This document shows, piece by piece, positions 1-8,401 of a stretch of 64,000 nucleotides of DNA. Source of the DNA: an uncultured Lachnospiraceae bacterium (GTDB lineage: Bacteria > Bacillota > Clostridia > Lachnospirales > Lachnospiraceae); assembly GCA_946557105.1 (NCBI GenBank), contig CAMNSZ010000001.1, forward strand, positions 237,405-301,404. The letters run 5' to 3'. The notes beneath the pieces were generated by a model that had not been told where the DNA came from, made no database searches, and was given only the letters and a program-made list of their open reading frames with translations. The position numbers were made by a program, and so were the translations under genes. Each line of letters opens with the position of its first letter. The stretch's first letter is position 1.

Positions 1-254
1 AATGCATCATGCTTCTCCGCAGTAATTCCGGTGAGGGGTTGGAACCAATGAGTATAATGAGTAGCTCCGTTTTCCACAGCCCAATCCTTCATGGCCTTGG
101 CCACAACATCAGCGGTTGCCAAAGACAGCTCTCCGCCCTGATCCATAATTTTCTTCACTTCCTTATACACATTCTTCGGCAGCCTTTCCTTCATCTTTCC
201 CAAAGTAAAAACCTTACTCGCAAAAATCTCTTCTACATTTAGGACATCACTCAT
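1..254 (-). CDS. glnN: Type III glutamine synthetase, second tandem copy (N-terminal part only)
   Basis: This minus-strand reading frame starts at an ATG at 254 and runs off the left edge after 84 codons, so only the N-terminus is present. Read by eye, 78 of 84 residues match the N-terminus of the complete type III glutamine synthetase immediately upstream (401..2512). The differences are conservative (D/E, N/K, S/G, K/R twice, I/V). A GGGAGGAT-type ribosome binding site precedes the ATG. Glutamine synthetase makes glutamine from glutamate, ammonia and ATP. The gene is a tandem paralogue with its own promoter and leader hairpin (see 355..383 and 293..326). The ORF track shows only a plus-strand shadow here. 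Whether the copy is full length cannot be judged from this window. Confidence 0.9.
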   Translation of the reverse strand, partial: MSDVLNVEEIFASKVFTLGKMKERLPKNVYKEVKKIMDQGGELSLATADVVAKAMKDWAVENGATHYTHWFQPLTGITAEKHDA

Positions 255-292
255 ATTCCCATCCTCCCTTTGCCTTCTTTTTTCCGAAACAC

Positions 293-326
293 AAAAAAGG
301 CGTTACACTCCCTGTGTAAACGCCTT
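293..326 (-). terminator. Intrinsic terminator or attenuator in the leader of the second glutamine synthetase gene
   Basis: On the minus strand the segment folds as AAGGCGTT(T)ACAC, a short AGGGA loop, then GTGTAACGCCTT, followed by a run of T. It lies about 75 nt after the stop of the upstream glutamine synthetase and about 40 nt before the ATG of the downstream copy. It could simply end the first transcript. Because a promoter can be read just upstream of it (355..383), it may instead act as an attenuator in the leader of the second gene. Confidence 0.8.
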
Positions 327-354
327 CGTTTTCATTGTTTCTTTATGATTTTTT

Positions 355-383
355 ACTATACAACAAAATAAATGAAAATGCAA
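355..383 (-). promoter_or_regulatory. Putative sigma-A promoter of second glutamine synthetase gene
   Basis: On the minus strand a TTGCAT -35 box is followed by a 17-bp spacer and a TATAGT -10 box. Transcription would begin about 20 nt before the terminator hairpin at 297..326, so the hairpin would sit at the very start of the mRNA. The -10 box is strong and the -35 box weak. Confidence 0.55.
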
Positions 384-400
384 CCCCTAATTTTGTTTTT

Positions 401-2512
401 TTATACCTCGAACAACAAATCCGCATAGGTGGGGAAAGGCCAATATTCCTTATCCACCAGCTTCTCCAGCTCATCTGCAGGCTTTCTCAAGGCTTCCATT
501 GCAGACACCACCTTGTCATGATAGAAAAATGCCTGTTCCTTTCCCTGCGCCATGGCGGAGGCATGCTCCTCTGCCTCCAACAAGGCATTCGCCGCCTTTT
601 TAGCCTCTGTCAGCTTGCCTGTCACAGTCTTCAGCAGCTCCGTGGACACAAAATCATCCCCCCCTGCCTGCTGCACTGCGATAGAGGTATCAGCTAAGGA
701 TTTTGCAAATTTCATCACCGCGGGAATAATCTGCTTATTTGCCATATCTATCATGGTCAGAGCCTCGATATTAACCGTTTTGGCATAGGTCTCATACAAA
801 ACCTCCGCTCTGGAATGGAGCTCTGCCTCCGTAAAAATACCGAACTTCTCAAACAGGCGAATGGACTTGGGTGTGGTCAGCGTATCCACCGCCTCCACCA
901 TGGAAGGAATGTTGGGCAGCCCGCGTCTTGCCGCTTCCTCCTCCCACTCCTTGGCGTAGCCGTTTCCGTTAAAAATGATTCGCTGATGCTTTGTCATATA
1001 TTCTTTAATCAAGTCATGTACGGCAATTTCAAAATCTTCCGCACTCTCAAGCCTGTCTGCCGCCTCGCAGAATGCCTCCGCCACAATAGCGTTCAACGTG
1101 GTATTGGGGCTTCCGATAGAATCCGCGCTGCCCACCATTCGGAACTCAAATTTATTGCCGGTGAAGGCAAAAGGCGACGTTCTGTTTCTGTCCGTAGCGT
1201 CCTTCACAAAATCCGGAAGAGTGGACACACCTGTACGCAGCATACCGCCCTCCTTCAGGGAATCCGCTTTTCCCGTTTCTACCAGCTGAGCCACCACATC
1301 CTCCAGCTGCTCTCCCAAAAAGATGGAAATTATGGCAGGCGGCGCCTCATAGCCGCCCAATCTTTGGTCATTCCCCACGTTGGAAGCGCTCTGGCGCAGC
1401 AAATCCGCATGAGTATCCACAGCCTTCATAATACAGGCTAACACTAACAGAAACTGTATATTTTCATTGGGAGTCTGCCCCGGCTCCAACAGATTCATAC
1501 CGTTATCGGTAGTAATGGACCAGTTATTGTGTTTGCCGGAGCCGTTCACACCCGCAAAGGGCTTTTCGTGAAGCATACAACGTAAACCGTGCTTTCCCGC
1601 CACACGCTTTAAAGTTTCCATAACAAGCTGATTGTGGTCAACCGCCACATTGGCGGATTCATATATGGGCGCCACCTCATGCTGCGCGGGCGCCGCTTCA
1701 TTGTGCTGAGTCTTTGAGGTTACTCCCAGCTTCCAAAGCTCAATATTCACATCATGCATAAATCCGCCGATGCGCTCTCTGATTACGCCGAAATAATGAT
1801 CGTCCATCTCCTGACCCTTTGGCGCAGGGGCTCCGAAAAGCGTTCTTCCCGAAAAAATGATATCCTCTCTCTGCAATGCTTTTTTTGCATCCACCAGAAA
1901 GTATTCCTGCTCTGCGCCTACCGAGGGCACCACCTTTTTTGCCTCCGTATTGCCAAACAGTCTCACAATTCTGATAGCCTGCCGGCTAAGCGCCTCCATG
2001 GAGCGGAGCAGAGGCGTTTTTTTATCCAGAGCCTCTCCGGTATAAGAGCAAAATGCCGTGGGAATACACAGCGTAGGACCGGTTGCCGTCTCCTTGATAA
2101 AAGCGGGAGAGGTAATATCCCATGTAGTATACCCCCTCGCCTCAAAAGTAGCGCGCAACCCTCCCGAAGGAAAGGAGGAAGCGTCAGGCTCGCCCTTTAT
2201 CAGCTCTTTTCCGGAAAATTCCATAATCATCCGCCCGTCTTCGTCCGGATGCGTCACAAAAGCATCATGCTTCTCGGCCGTGATCCCCGTGAGCGGCTGA
2301 AACCAGTGAGTATAATGGGTTGCACCGTTCTCCACGGCCCAGTCCTTCATTGCCTTTGCCACCACATCGGCAGTCGCCAGCGAAAGCTCACCGCCCTGAT
2401 CCATGACCTTTCTGACCTCTTTATATACATTCTTAGGTAATCTCTCCTTCATCCTGCCAAGGGTAAATACTTTACCGGCAAAAATCTCTTCTACCTTTAA
2501 TACTTCACTCAT
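401..2512 (-). CDS. glnN: Type III glutamine synthetase (GSIII), complete copy
   Basis: Catalyses ATP-dependent ligation of ammonia to glutamate in the cytoplasm. The protein is 703 residues from the ATG at 2512, typical of the large GSIII class (about 700 residues) and far longer than GSI (about 450). The ORF track extends to 2647, but the start at MSEVLKVEE is preferred. It has an AGGAAA ribosome binding site, it matches the start of the tandem copy, and the extra 45 codons would overlap the promoter at 2618..2647. Recognisable stretches include [10 protein letters not shown] and the [10 protein letters not shown] segment of the catalytic core, plus a helical C-terminal region ending FEV. 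It forms a tandem pair with the truncated copy at 1..254. Confidence 0.95.
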   Translation of the reverse strand: MSEVLKVEEIFAGKVFTLGRMKERLPKNVYKEVRKVMDQGGELSLATADVVAKAMKDWAVENGATHYTHWFQPLTGITAEKHDAFVTHPDEDGRMIMEFSGKELIKGEPDASSFPSGGLRATFEARGYTTWDITSPAFIKETATGPTLCIPTAFCSYTGEALDKKTPLLRSMEALSRQAIRIVRLFGNTEAKKVVPSVGAEQEYFLVDAKKALQREDIIFSGRTLFGAPAPKGQEMDDHYFGVIRERIGGFMHDVNIELWKLGVTSKTQHNEAAPAQHEVAPIYESANVAVDHNQLVMETLKRVAGKHGLRCMLHEKPFAGVNGSGKHNNWSITTDNGMNLLEPGQTPNENIQFLLVLACIMKAVDTHADLLRQSASNVGNDQRLGGYEAPPAIISIFLGEQLEDVVAQLVETGKADSLKEGGMLRTGVSTLPDFVKDATDRNRTSPFAFTGNKFEFRMVGSADSIGSPNTTLNAIVAEAFCEAADRLESAEDFEIAVHDLIKEYMTKHQRIIFNGNGYAKEWEEEAARRGLPNIPSMVEAVDTLTTPKSIRLFEKFGIFTEAELHSRAEVLYETYAKTVNIEALTMIDMANKQIIPAVMKFAKSLADTSIAVQQAGGDDFVSTELLKTVTGKLTEAKKAANALLEAEEHASAMAQGKEQAFFYHDKVVSAMEALRKPADELEKLVDKEYWPFPTYADLLFEV

Positions 2513-2617
2513 GCTTCTATTTCCTTTCCTGCTCCTGTTTCTCTCTTTACCGTAAGCAATAAGCCTGACTGTTTTTCCTATATCCCGACAGCCTATTCTC
2601 GCCTTAACACTGCTCAC

Positions 2618-2647
2618 ATTGTACAATATGTGCATGATACAGGTCAA
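2618..2647 (-). promoter_or_regulatory. Putative sigma-A promoter of complete glutamine synthetase gene
   Basis: On the minus strand TTGACC, an 18-bp spacer and TACAAT form a good sigma-A-like promoter, giving a leader of about 100 nt. The early leader contains an AAGGCG hexamer like the ones at the base of the leader hairpins of the second glnN copy and of amt. Here no matching CGCCTT follows, so no terminator hairpin forms. Confidence 0.65.
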
Positions 2648-2663
2648 CCTTTAAATTGACGCT

Positions 2664-3986
2664 CTAAGCTTCCCTCACTCGCAGCAGGTCGTACACCTCT
2701 GGCGCACAGGAAAGCTTAAGCCACAAAGGCTGTTTTGGGTGGGGGGCGCTTTCCACCGCCCCCCCTTCTTCATCAAAAATAGCTTCCACAGACACAGATA
2801 AATTGCTTCCGTCAGGCTTCATTATCTCTATGCTGTCTCCCACGCAGAATTTGTTGCGCTGCTCAATGCGTGCCAAAGACGCTTCACCGTCAAGCTCCCT
2901 TCGGCGGACCATTTCGTTAAAAACGGATATCTCACCGGCGCGTTTAACCGCCTCAACAATCCCAAGATAAGTATATTCATTCACATAAGTATTATTGTCA
3001 TAAATCTGTGTGCTTTCATCCGGCTTCCCAAAATAAAAGCCGGTGGTAAATTGACGATAGGTACATTTTGAAACCTCTGTCCTGTACCACTCCATTCCTC
3101 TGCGGTATTTTTCCTCTGATTCAAAATAGTCGTCTATTGCCCTTCGATAGGTTCGGGCCACGGCTGCCACATACAATGCCGTCTTCATGCGCCCTTCGAT
3201 TTTCAAGCTGTCAATTCCCGCCGCCACAAGCTCGGGGATATACTCTATCATGCACAAATCCTTGGAATTAAAAATATAGGTTCCTCTCTCATTCTCGTAC
3301 ACCGGCAGATATTCCCCCGGCCTTTTCTCCTCCACCACGGCATACTTCCAGCGGCAGGGATGGGTACACGCGCCCTGATTGGCGTCCCTTCCCGTAAAAT
3401 AATTACTCAAAAGACAACGTCCGGAATAGGAGATACACATGGCGCCATGGACAAAGCTCTCAATTTCCATTTCATCGGGGATATGCTCTCTGATATCACG
3501 AATTTCCTCCAGTGAAAGCTCTCTGGCAGAAACCACCCGCTTCGCCCCCATCTTCTGCCAGAACAGATAGGTCTGATAGTTGGTATTGTTTGCCTGTGTG
3601 GAAATATGAATTTCCACATCCTTCCATACCTCCCTCGCCAGCATAAACATTCCCGGGTCCGAAATAATCAAGGCGTCCGCTCTCTCCGGTCTCATATCCT
3701 TAAGCTCGGCAAAATAGTTCCCTGCTTCCTCCAAGTCCCCATTGTGCGCCAGAATGTTCGCCGTCACATATACCTTCACTCCATGGGCGTGGGCAAATAT
3801 AATTCCTTCCTCCATCTCCTCCATAGAAAAATTTTTTGCCTTGGCACGCAGTCCAAACGCTTCTCCTCCGATATACACTGCGTCCGCCCCAAAAACCACC
3901 GCAGTCTTCAGCACCTCAAGACTGCTTGCCGGAATAAGCAGCTCAGGCTTTTTATATGATCTTCCTGCTTTATCCTTATTTTGCAT
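2664..3986 (-). CDS. Peptidase U32 family protein, TrhP/YrrO-like tRNA hydroxylation protein
   Basis: Member of the U32 'collagenase-like' family, 440 residues. Homologues YrrN/YrrO (TrhP) are required for 5-hydroxylation of uridine 34 in tRNA, the step before methylation by TrmR. The sequence carries the family core VHGAMCISYSGRCLLSNY followed by a cysteine-containing GACTHPCRW segment, and a C-terminal beta-barrel-like extension. The start ATG at 3986 has a GGAGG site seven bases upstream. It is the last gene of the IreB-RuvX-...-TrmR cluster. Bacillus subtilis has two U32 genes at this place (yrrN and yrrO); only one is present here. Protease function is not implied. Confidence 0.88.
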   Translation of the reverse strand: MQNKDKAGRSYKKPELLIPASSLEVLKTAVVFGADAVYIGGEAFGLRAKAKNFSMEEMEEGIIFAHAHGVKVYVTANILAHNGDLEEAGNYFAELKDMRPERADALIISDPGMFMLAREVWKDVEIHISTQANNTNYQTYLFWQKMGAKRVVSARELSLEEIRDIREHIPDEMEIESFVHGAMCISYSGRCLLSNYFTGRDANQGACTHPCRWKYAVVEEKRPGEYLPVYENERGTYIFNSKDLCMIEYIPELVAAGIDSLKIEGRMKTALYVAAVARTYRRAIDDYFESEEKYRRGMEWYRTEVSKCTYRQFTTGFYFGKPDESTQIYDNNTYVNEYTYLGIVEAVKRAGEISVFNEMVRRRELDGEASLARIEQRNKFCVGDSIEIMKPDGSNLSVSVEAIFDEEGGAVESAPHPKQPLWLKLSCAPEVYDLLRVREA

Positions 3987-4000
3987 ATTAATCCTCCATG

Positions 4001-4072
4001 CCGGAGCGTTTTTTGCACAGGCACGCGAGACGAATATCAGATTCGGCTCTGCGATTCAAATTTGTGGCTCCG
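4001..4072. repeat. Intergenic CCGGAGCG...GCTCCG inverted element
   Basis: The gap between the U32 gene and trmR starts with CCGGAGCGTTTT and ends with GATTCAAATTTGTGGCTCCG, so its ends can pair. Pieces of it (CACAAATTTGAA, ACGCTCCGG and the trailing GGAG-ATTAATATG) recur in front of the small gene at 18044. This looks like a dispersed intergenic repeat or shared leader; the family is not known to me. Confidence 0.4.
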
Positions 4073-4076
4073 TTTC

Positions 4077-4781
4077 TTATGTTGTAACACTACCATGCTT
4101 TTCATAATCACCTAACCCTCCCGCTTTCGTACTCAGTGTCACTCCGTCTCCCACAGGCAGAATACAAGTCTCCAGCTCGGGATGATGCTTTAACTCATAC
4201 AGATATTCTCTCATCCTTGCATGTATGGTTCGGTTTCGGCGGCATACGGCGAAGCGTGATTCTATAATATCCCCATCCTGCAAAACATTATCGGATATAA
4301 GCAGTCCTCCTGGCGTCAACAGACGAAGTATATCAGGTAGAAAATTTATGTATTGCCCCTTCGCGGCATCCATAAAAATCATATCGTAACCTCCTGCAAG
4401 CTTCGGCAAAATTTCCGTGGCGTCGCCCTCCAACAGAGTGATAGCCTTCTCCTTTCCGGCACGCCTGAAATTTTCCCTTGCAATAGGAATCCGTTTTTCA
4501 TACTTTTCAATGGTGGTGACATGACAGCCCTCCGGCGCATACTCACTCATAAGCAAAGCAGAAAAGCCGATGGCAGTCCCGACCTCCAGGATGTTCTTCG
4601 GCTTTACATAAGCTAACAAAAACTTTAACAGGCTCTGCATTGATTTTCGGATAACAGGCACCTGTGTCTCTATAGCGAATTTTTCAATTTCGTTTAAAAA
4701 AGGGGTGTTGCCTCTATCAAGCGAATCGATAAAGGCAGACATTCTCTCGTCAACTATCATGAATACTCCCGTTACGGCCAT
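4077..4781 (-). CDS. trmR: TrmR-type tRNA 5-hydroxyuridine methyltransferase (class I O-methyltransferase)
   Basis: S-adenosylmethionine-dependent O-methyltransferase of the YrrM family, 234 residues. It is predicted to methylate 5-hydroxyuridine at the tRNA wobble position to 5-methoxyuridine. The SAM-binding motif ILEVGTAIGFSALLM lies near residue 60 and the acidic metal-binding segment YDMIFMDAAKGQY near residue 130. The adjacent U32 gene would supply the hydroxylation step, so the pair makes biochemical sense and matches the yrrMNO order of B. subtilis. The ATG at 4781 has an AAGGG site; a second ATG seven codons in (MIVDERM) also has a GGGAG site and may be used instead. Confidence 0.87.
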   Translation of the reverse strand: MAVTGVFMIVDERMSAFIDSLDRGNTPFLNEIEKFAIETQVPVIRKSMQSLLKFLLAYVKPKNILEVGTAIGFSALLMSEYAPEGCHVTTIEKYEKRIPIARENFRRAGKEKAITLLEGDATEILPKLAGGYDMIFMDAAKGQYINFLPDILRLLTPGGLLISDNVLQDGDIIESRFAVCRRNRTIHARMREYLYELKHHPELETCILPVGDGVTLSTKAGGLGDYEKHGSVTT

Positions 4782-4803
4782 GCCGATAACCCTTTTACAG
4801 CCC

Positions 4804-5196
4804 CTATTCCTGTGTATCGCCGCCGTCTTGGTCAGAAGCCGTCGCCATGACCTCCATCATCTCTTCTACCGTCATAGCCGTGCTCAATTCAAATACGCCC
4901 GGCTTAACTTCCTTTTGAAACTCGGACAGATAATACTGAAACACAAATAATTTATCATCCCTGATTAATCCCTTGGACAAGAACAGCGTTCCTATTTCCT
5001 TCGGCGACATATCCTCCGTCACCGTTACCGTCACCTTTCTGCCCTCGCCGGTGGATACGGCAGGCTCCGCAAAAATACGGTAACCGTAATCATAACAGGC
5101 TGTTGCTCCATGATATATAAAATATATCACCACTATCACAACCACAACCTTCACCACGGCTCCGACTACTGCGGTTACTAAACTACTGGTTTTCAT
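4804..5196 (-). CDS. MltG/YceG-related membrane protein lacking the catalytic domain
   Basis: A short protein (130 residues from the ATG at 5196; the ORF track begins at a GTG three codons earlier). It has one N-terminal transmembrane helix (VVVVIVVIYFIYH) and one extracytoplasmic domain. That domain, with the segment VTEDMSPKEIGTLFLSKGLI and a PGVFELSTAMTVEEMMEVM tail, resembles the LysM-like N-terminal half of endolytic transglycosylase MltG (YrrL). The roughly 200-residue lytic domain with its catalytic Glu is absent. The gene sits where yrrL is found in B. subtilis, just before trmR. It is probably not a nuclease or transglycosylase but a remnant or a binding/regulatory paralogue. Confidence 0.7.
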   Translation of the reverse strand: MKTSSLVTAVVGAVVKVVVVIVVIYFIYHGATACYDYGYRIFAEPAVSTGEGRKVTVTVTEDMSPKEIGTLFLSKGLIRDDKLFVFQYYLSEFQKEVKPGVFELSTAMTVEEMMEVMATASDQDGGDTQE

Positions 5197-5216
5197 TTGC
5201 TTCACTTTCCTTTTCT

Positions 5217-5537
5217 TTACTCAAAATGCATCGCCTCCGTAATACGAAGGTTTATACCCTGCATCATCCTGCACAATGCCAACTCTGCCGCCAAAAAATC
5301 CGAAACCAACGGATTCTCTCTAAAAACTGCATACTCTCTCTCAAATGCATCGATTTTATCAAAAGCATAATCTTTTCTGTTTTGGAGCTCATAATTAAGT
5401 TTTCTGTATTCGTCAATCTGTGCCTTCAGTTCAGGATACTGATTAACCTTATTCCGCTGTACATCATATTGCCGATATTCCTCAGAGGACAAAATCGCAT
5501 CAATTATATGCTCCACTGCATTATCTATGTTGCTCAT
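5217..5537 (-). CDS. YlbF/YmcA family protein (DUF964)
   Basis: A 106-residue, all-helical protein with the family pattern of a short N-terminal helix (AVEHIIDAILSSEEYRQY), an amphipathic middle helix and a C-terminal FLAAELALCRMMQGIN helix. In B. subtilis the family members YlbF, YmcA and YaaT form the Y-complex that modulates RNase Y activity and development. The location directly downstream of the RNase J gene fits an RNA-turnover role, but which paralogue this corresponds to is not decided by the sequence. The upstream ribosome binding site is weak (AGAGAGAAG). Confidence 0.75.
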   Translation of the reverse strand: MSNIDNAVEHIIDAILSSEEYRQYDVQRNKVNQYPELKAQIDEYRKLNYELQNRKDYAFDKIDAFEREYAVFRENPLVSDFLAAELALCRMMQGINLRITEAMHFE

Positions 5538-5613
5538 ATTGTATCTTCTCTCTAATAATATTGCAAGGGCAAATTCAATTTATCACCCGTCAACCTTGTA
5601 GCAGAACGGCTTC

Positions 5614-7287
5614 CTATACTTCCATGATGATAGGAAGGATCATGGGGCGGCGCTTTGTCTTTTTCCAGACATATTCGCTCAGAACGTCCTTTGTTGTGGA
5701 CTTTAGCTTGCCCCAGTCGGTTATGCCTCTGTCCAGACAATTCTGCAACGCTTCATCCACCGTACAGCGCGCTTCCTCAATCAGCTCGTCCGACTCGCGG
5801 ACATACACAAAGCCTCTTGAAACTATATCGGGCCCTGCAACCAGCTGACCGCTATATTTCTCCAGACTCATCACCACAATCATTATTCCGTCTTCGGCCA
5901 GATGCTGCCTGTCACGCAATACCACATTCCCCACGTCGCCAACGCCCAAGCCGTCTACCAATATGGTTCCCGTAGGTACCTTACCCGTTACGACCGCCTG
6001 ATTATCGTCAAGCTCCAAAACATCACCTGAAGATAAAATAAAAATATCGTCCTTCTCTATGCCAAGGCTTTCGGCAATCTTTGCCTGTGCTTTCAGATGC
6101 TTGTACTCACCGTGCACGGGAACCGCATATTTAGGTTGTACCAGCGTATAAATCAGTTTAATCTCCTCCTGACAGGCATGACCGGAAACATGAGCGTCCT
6201 GAAAAATCACATCTGCCCCCTTGCGAAGCAGCTCGTTAATAATTTTAGTAACCGATTTCTCGTTTCCCGGTATAGGATTTGAGGAAAAAATAACCGTATC
6301 CCCCGCGCCGATAGTTATTTTGCGGTGCATATTGTTTGCCATACGGCTTAACGCCGCCATACTCTCTCCCTGACTTCCGGTAGTTATAATCACCTGCTGC
6401 TCATCCGGGAAATTCTTCATCTGCTCTAAATCCACCAGTGTATTTTCGGGAATGCTGATGCACTCCAGACTGATGGCAGTCTCTATGATATTGACCATGC
6501 TTCGGCCTTCAACCGCAACCTTTCGCCCAAATTTATATGCCGTGTTGATAATCTGCTGTACGCGGTCCACATTGGAAGCAAAGGTTGCTACAAAAATTCT
6601 GGTATTTTTATGCTCCTCAAAAAGGGTGTCAAAGGTCTTACCCACCGTTCTCTCGGATGGGGTGAAGCCCGGACGCTCCGCATTGGTGGAGTCGCACATC
6701 AGAGCAAGCACACCCTTTTTGCCCAATTCGGCAAAACGCTGTAAATCAATGGCGTCGCCAAATACCGGCGTATAATCCACCTTAAAATCACCTGTGTGCA
6801 CTACAACTCCTGCAGGGGAATAAATGGCAAGAGCCGCTGCATCCACAATACTGTGGTTTGTTTTTATAAACTCTACGCGAAAGTTCCCAAGGTTAATGGA
6901 TTGCCCGAACTTAACTACCTTTCTCTTTGTTCCCTTCATCAAATTATGCTCTTTTAATTTATTTTCAATAATACCCATTGTAAGACGGGTCGCATACACA
7001 GGTACATTGATATCCTTGAGTACATAAGGAAGCGCGCCTATATGGTCCTCATGTCCGTGAGTAATCATAAAGCCCTTTACCTTGTCAATATTATCCTTCA
7101 GATAGGTAACGTCAGGAATCACTAAATCAATTCCCAACATATCGTCCGCCGGAAAAGACAGTCCGCAATCCACTACAATAATACTGTCCTCATACTCGAA
7201 GGCAGTAATGTTCATACCAATTTGCTCCAAGCCCCCCAAAGGGATAATTTTCAGCTTTGAGCCGCTATTATTCTCTTTTTTCTTCAA
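5614..7287 (-). CDS. rnj: Ribonuclease J
   Basis: Metallo-beta-lactamase/beta-CASP ribonuclease of 557 residues with 5'-to-3' exonuclease and endonuclease activity in mRNA decay and RNA maturation. The zinc motif HGHEDHIGALPY is near residue 75, further metal ligands lie in the VHTGDFKVDYTP segment, and the beta-CASP segment DAHVSGHACQEE is near residue 370. A C-terminal RNase J domain follows. The start codon is TTG at 7287, chosen because a perfect GGAGG lies eight bases upstream and the protein then begins at the expected point before LKIIPLGGLEQIG. A 340-nt leader separates it from the DUF1292 gene. Confidence 0.95.
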   Translation of the reverse strand: MKKKENNSGSKLKIIPLGGLEQIGMNITAFEYEDSIIVVDCGLSFPADDMLGIDLVIPDVTYLKDNIDKVKGFMITHGHEDHIGALPYVLKDINVPVYATRLTMGIIENKLKEHNLMKGTKRKVVKFGQSINLGNFRVEFIKTNHSIVDAAALAIYSPAGVVVHTGDFKVDYTPVFGDAIDLQRFAELGKKGVLALMCDSTNAERPGFTPSERTVGKTFDTLFEEHKNTRIFVATFASNVDRVQQIINTAYKFGRKVAVEGRSMVNIIETAISLECISIPENTLVDLEQMKNFPDEQQVIITTGSQGESMAALSRMANNMHRKITIGAGDTVIFSSNPIPGNEKSVTKIINELLRKGADVIFQDAHVSGHACQEEIKLIYTLVQPKYAVPVHGEYKHLKAQAKIAESLGIEKDDIFILSSGDVLELDDNQAVVTGKVPTGTILVDGLGVGDVGNVVLRDRQHLAEDGIMIVVMSLEKYSGQLVAGPDIVSRGFVYVRESDELIEEARCTVDEALQNCLDRGITDWGKLKSTTKDVLSEYVWKKTKRRPMILPIIMEV

Positions 7288-7627
7288 TCAAATTTCCTCC
7301 AATTCTTCTCGACGCAAAAGGCTGACCCTGCAATCAACAATCACTAAACGGCTATTGCGGCAGCCCCTTGGGAATCTCCCGTAAACCCCAAGAGCCTTAT
7401 CTCGCCGTATTTGTGCAGATTTCTATAAGAATGGCGCCTCCATTATGTACCTAAGTATTCCCTGTCTGTCGGCACATAAAACCATTCTCCGGAGAAATCC
7501 GGTCAATTCAAGGAAGCCTGCTGCTTCCGTTCTCATTTATAAAAAAGCATCGCCCGTAAAAATGCTCCGCATTCTATGGCACTGCGTTTTTTCATGCATA
7601 TATAATGTGATGCGCCCAATCCGCCGC
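7288..7627. other. 340-nt gap: terminator remnant and leader of the RNase J gene
   Basis: No credible gene is present; the plus-strand ORF at 7445..7672 overlaps the DUF1292 gene and lacks a ribosome binding site. On the minus strand, reading toward rnj, there is a possible terminator (7540..7567), then a compact CCGGA-TTTC-TCCGG hairpin. Nearer the RNase J start there is a CTTGGG...CCCAAG stem. A weak promoter-like pair (TTGACC with a TTTTAT box) overlaps the CCGGA hairpin. The length and the stems suggest a structured leader, possibly for autoregulation, but I recognise no known RNA family. Confidence 0.4.
7540..7567 (-). terminator. Weak intrinsic terminator downstream of the DUF1292 gene
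   Basis: On the minus strand a 5-bp AGCAT/ATGCT stem with an 11-nt loop is followed by six T. It lies 60 nt after the stop of the DUF1292 gene. The short stem makes the call tentative. Confidence 0.45.
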
Positions 7628-7891
7628 TCACACAAAGCTTATGTCGTCAAGCATATCCGCAAATACGCCTGAAACTGCGGCAAGCTCGTCGTCGTCAGAC
7701 ACAATGGCAAAGACACTCTCCTCCTCGCCATCCTTTGACAAATCCTTTAATATAAGGGCTTCTCCATCGCCCTCCTCAAAATCAGTCACTAAAATATAGT
7801 TACAGCCTCCGATTCTGGTCTGCTCCAGCACAAAAAATTCTACCGGTTCTTCTCCCTCCGGATTAAAGGTAATCTTCTCTAATTTACTCAT
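7628..7891 (-). CDS. DUF1292 family protein (YrzB-like)
   Basis: Small acidic protein of 87 residues with the DUF1292 pattern: EKITFNPEGEEPVEFFVLEQTRIGGCNYILVTD, then an acidic EEGDGEALILKD segment and a C-terminal amphipathic helix. Its function is unknown. It is conserved in Firmicutes between ruvX and mltG, and the same order is kept here. GGAG five bases before the ATG supports the start. Confidence 0.85.
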   Translation of the reverse strand: MSKLEKITFNPEGEEPVEFFVLEQTRIGGCNYILVTDFEEGDGEALILKDLSKDGEEESVFAIVSDDDELAAVSGVFADMLDDISFV

Positions 7892-7935
7892 ATCTGCTCC
7901 ATAACCGTTTCTACGCGGCGCCCCTTTGCCGTCAA

Positions 7936-8391
7936 TTACACCGATTGCGTCTCCTTCGACCGCTCACCCTGCATGCTTCTTCTGTCCAAATAACCCTGCA
8001 ATATAAATACCGCCGCAATCTTGTCCACATGCTCCTTGCGGTTTTCCCTGCGAATACCTGCCTCCATCATCGCCCTATCCGCAGCCACGGTTGTCAGACG
8101 CTCGTCCCATAACACAACGGGCAGCCCCGTGCGTCTTTCCAGTTTTTCCTTGAATTCCTTTGTCAATTCCGCACGAACACCCTCCGTGGCATTCATGTTC
8201 TTGGGAAGACCCAAAACAATTTCCTCAACCCCGTACTCCACAATAAGCTCTTCTATTCTTGCAAGCGACTGGCGAAGCTTATTCTCTTCCTTGCGACGGA
8301 TAATCTCCACACCCTGCGCAGTCAAAAGCAGGCTGTCGCTTACAGCAACACCCACTGTCTTAGAGCCAAAATCCAAACCCATTATCCTCAT
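7936..8391 (-). CDS. ruvX: Putative pre-16S rRNA nuclease / Holliday junction resolvase (YqgF/RuvX family)
   Basis: RNase H-fold nuclease of 151 residues. The N-terminal [19 protein letters not shown] contains the first catalytic Asp; [16 protein letters not shown] and LWDERLTT provide the remaining family motifs. The family matures the 5' end of 16S rRNA in E. coli (YqgF) and has been linked to junction resolution. It lies 10 nt after ireB and 44 nt before the DUF1292 gene, almost certainly in one transcript. A perfect AGGAGG precedes the ATG. Confidence 0.93.
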   Translation of the reverse strand: MRIMGLDFGSKTVGVAVSDSLLLTAQGVEIIRRKEENKLRQSLARIEELIVEYGVEEIVLGLPKNMNATEGVRAELTKEFKEKLERRTGLPVVLWDERLTTVAADRAMMEAGIRRENRKEHVDKIAAVFILQGYLDRRSMQGERSKETQSV

Positions 8392-8401
8392 AGGGTTCCT
8401 C

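Noticed and set aside
815-1441. Long plus-strand ORF of 208 codons
   Set aside because: It is antisense to the glutamine synthetase gene, has no ribosome binding site and no recognisable domain.
1754-2440. Plus-strand ORF of 228 codons
   Set aside because: Shadow of the glutamine synthetase coding strand.
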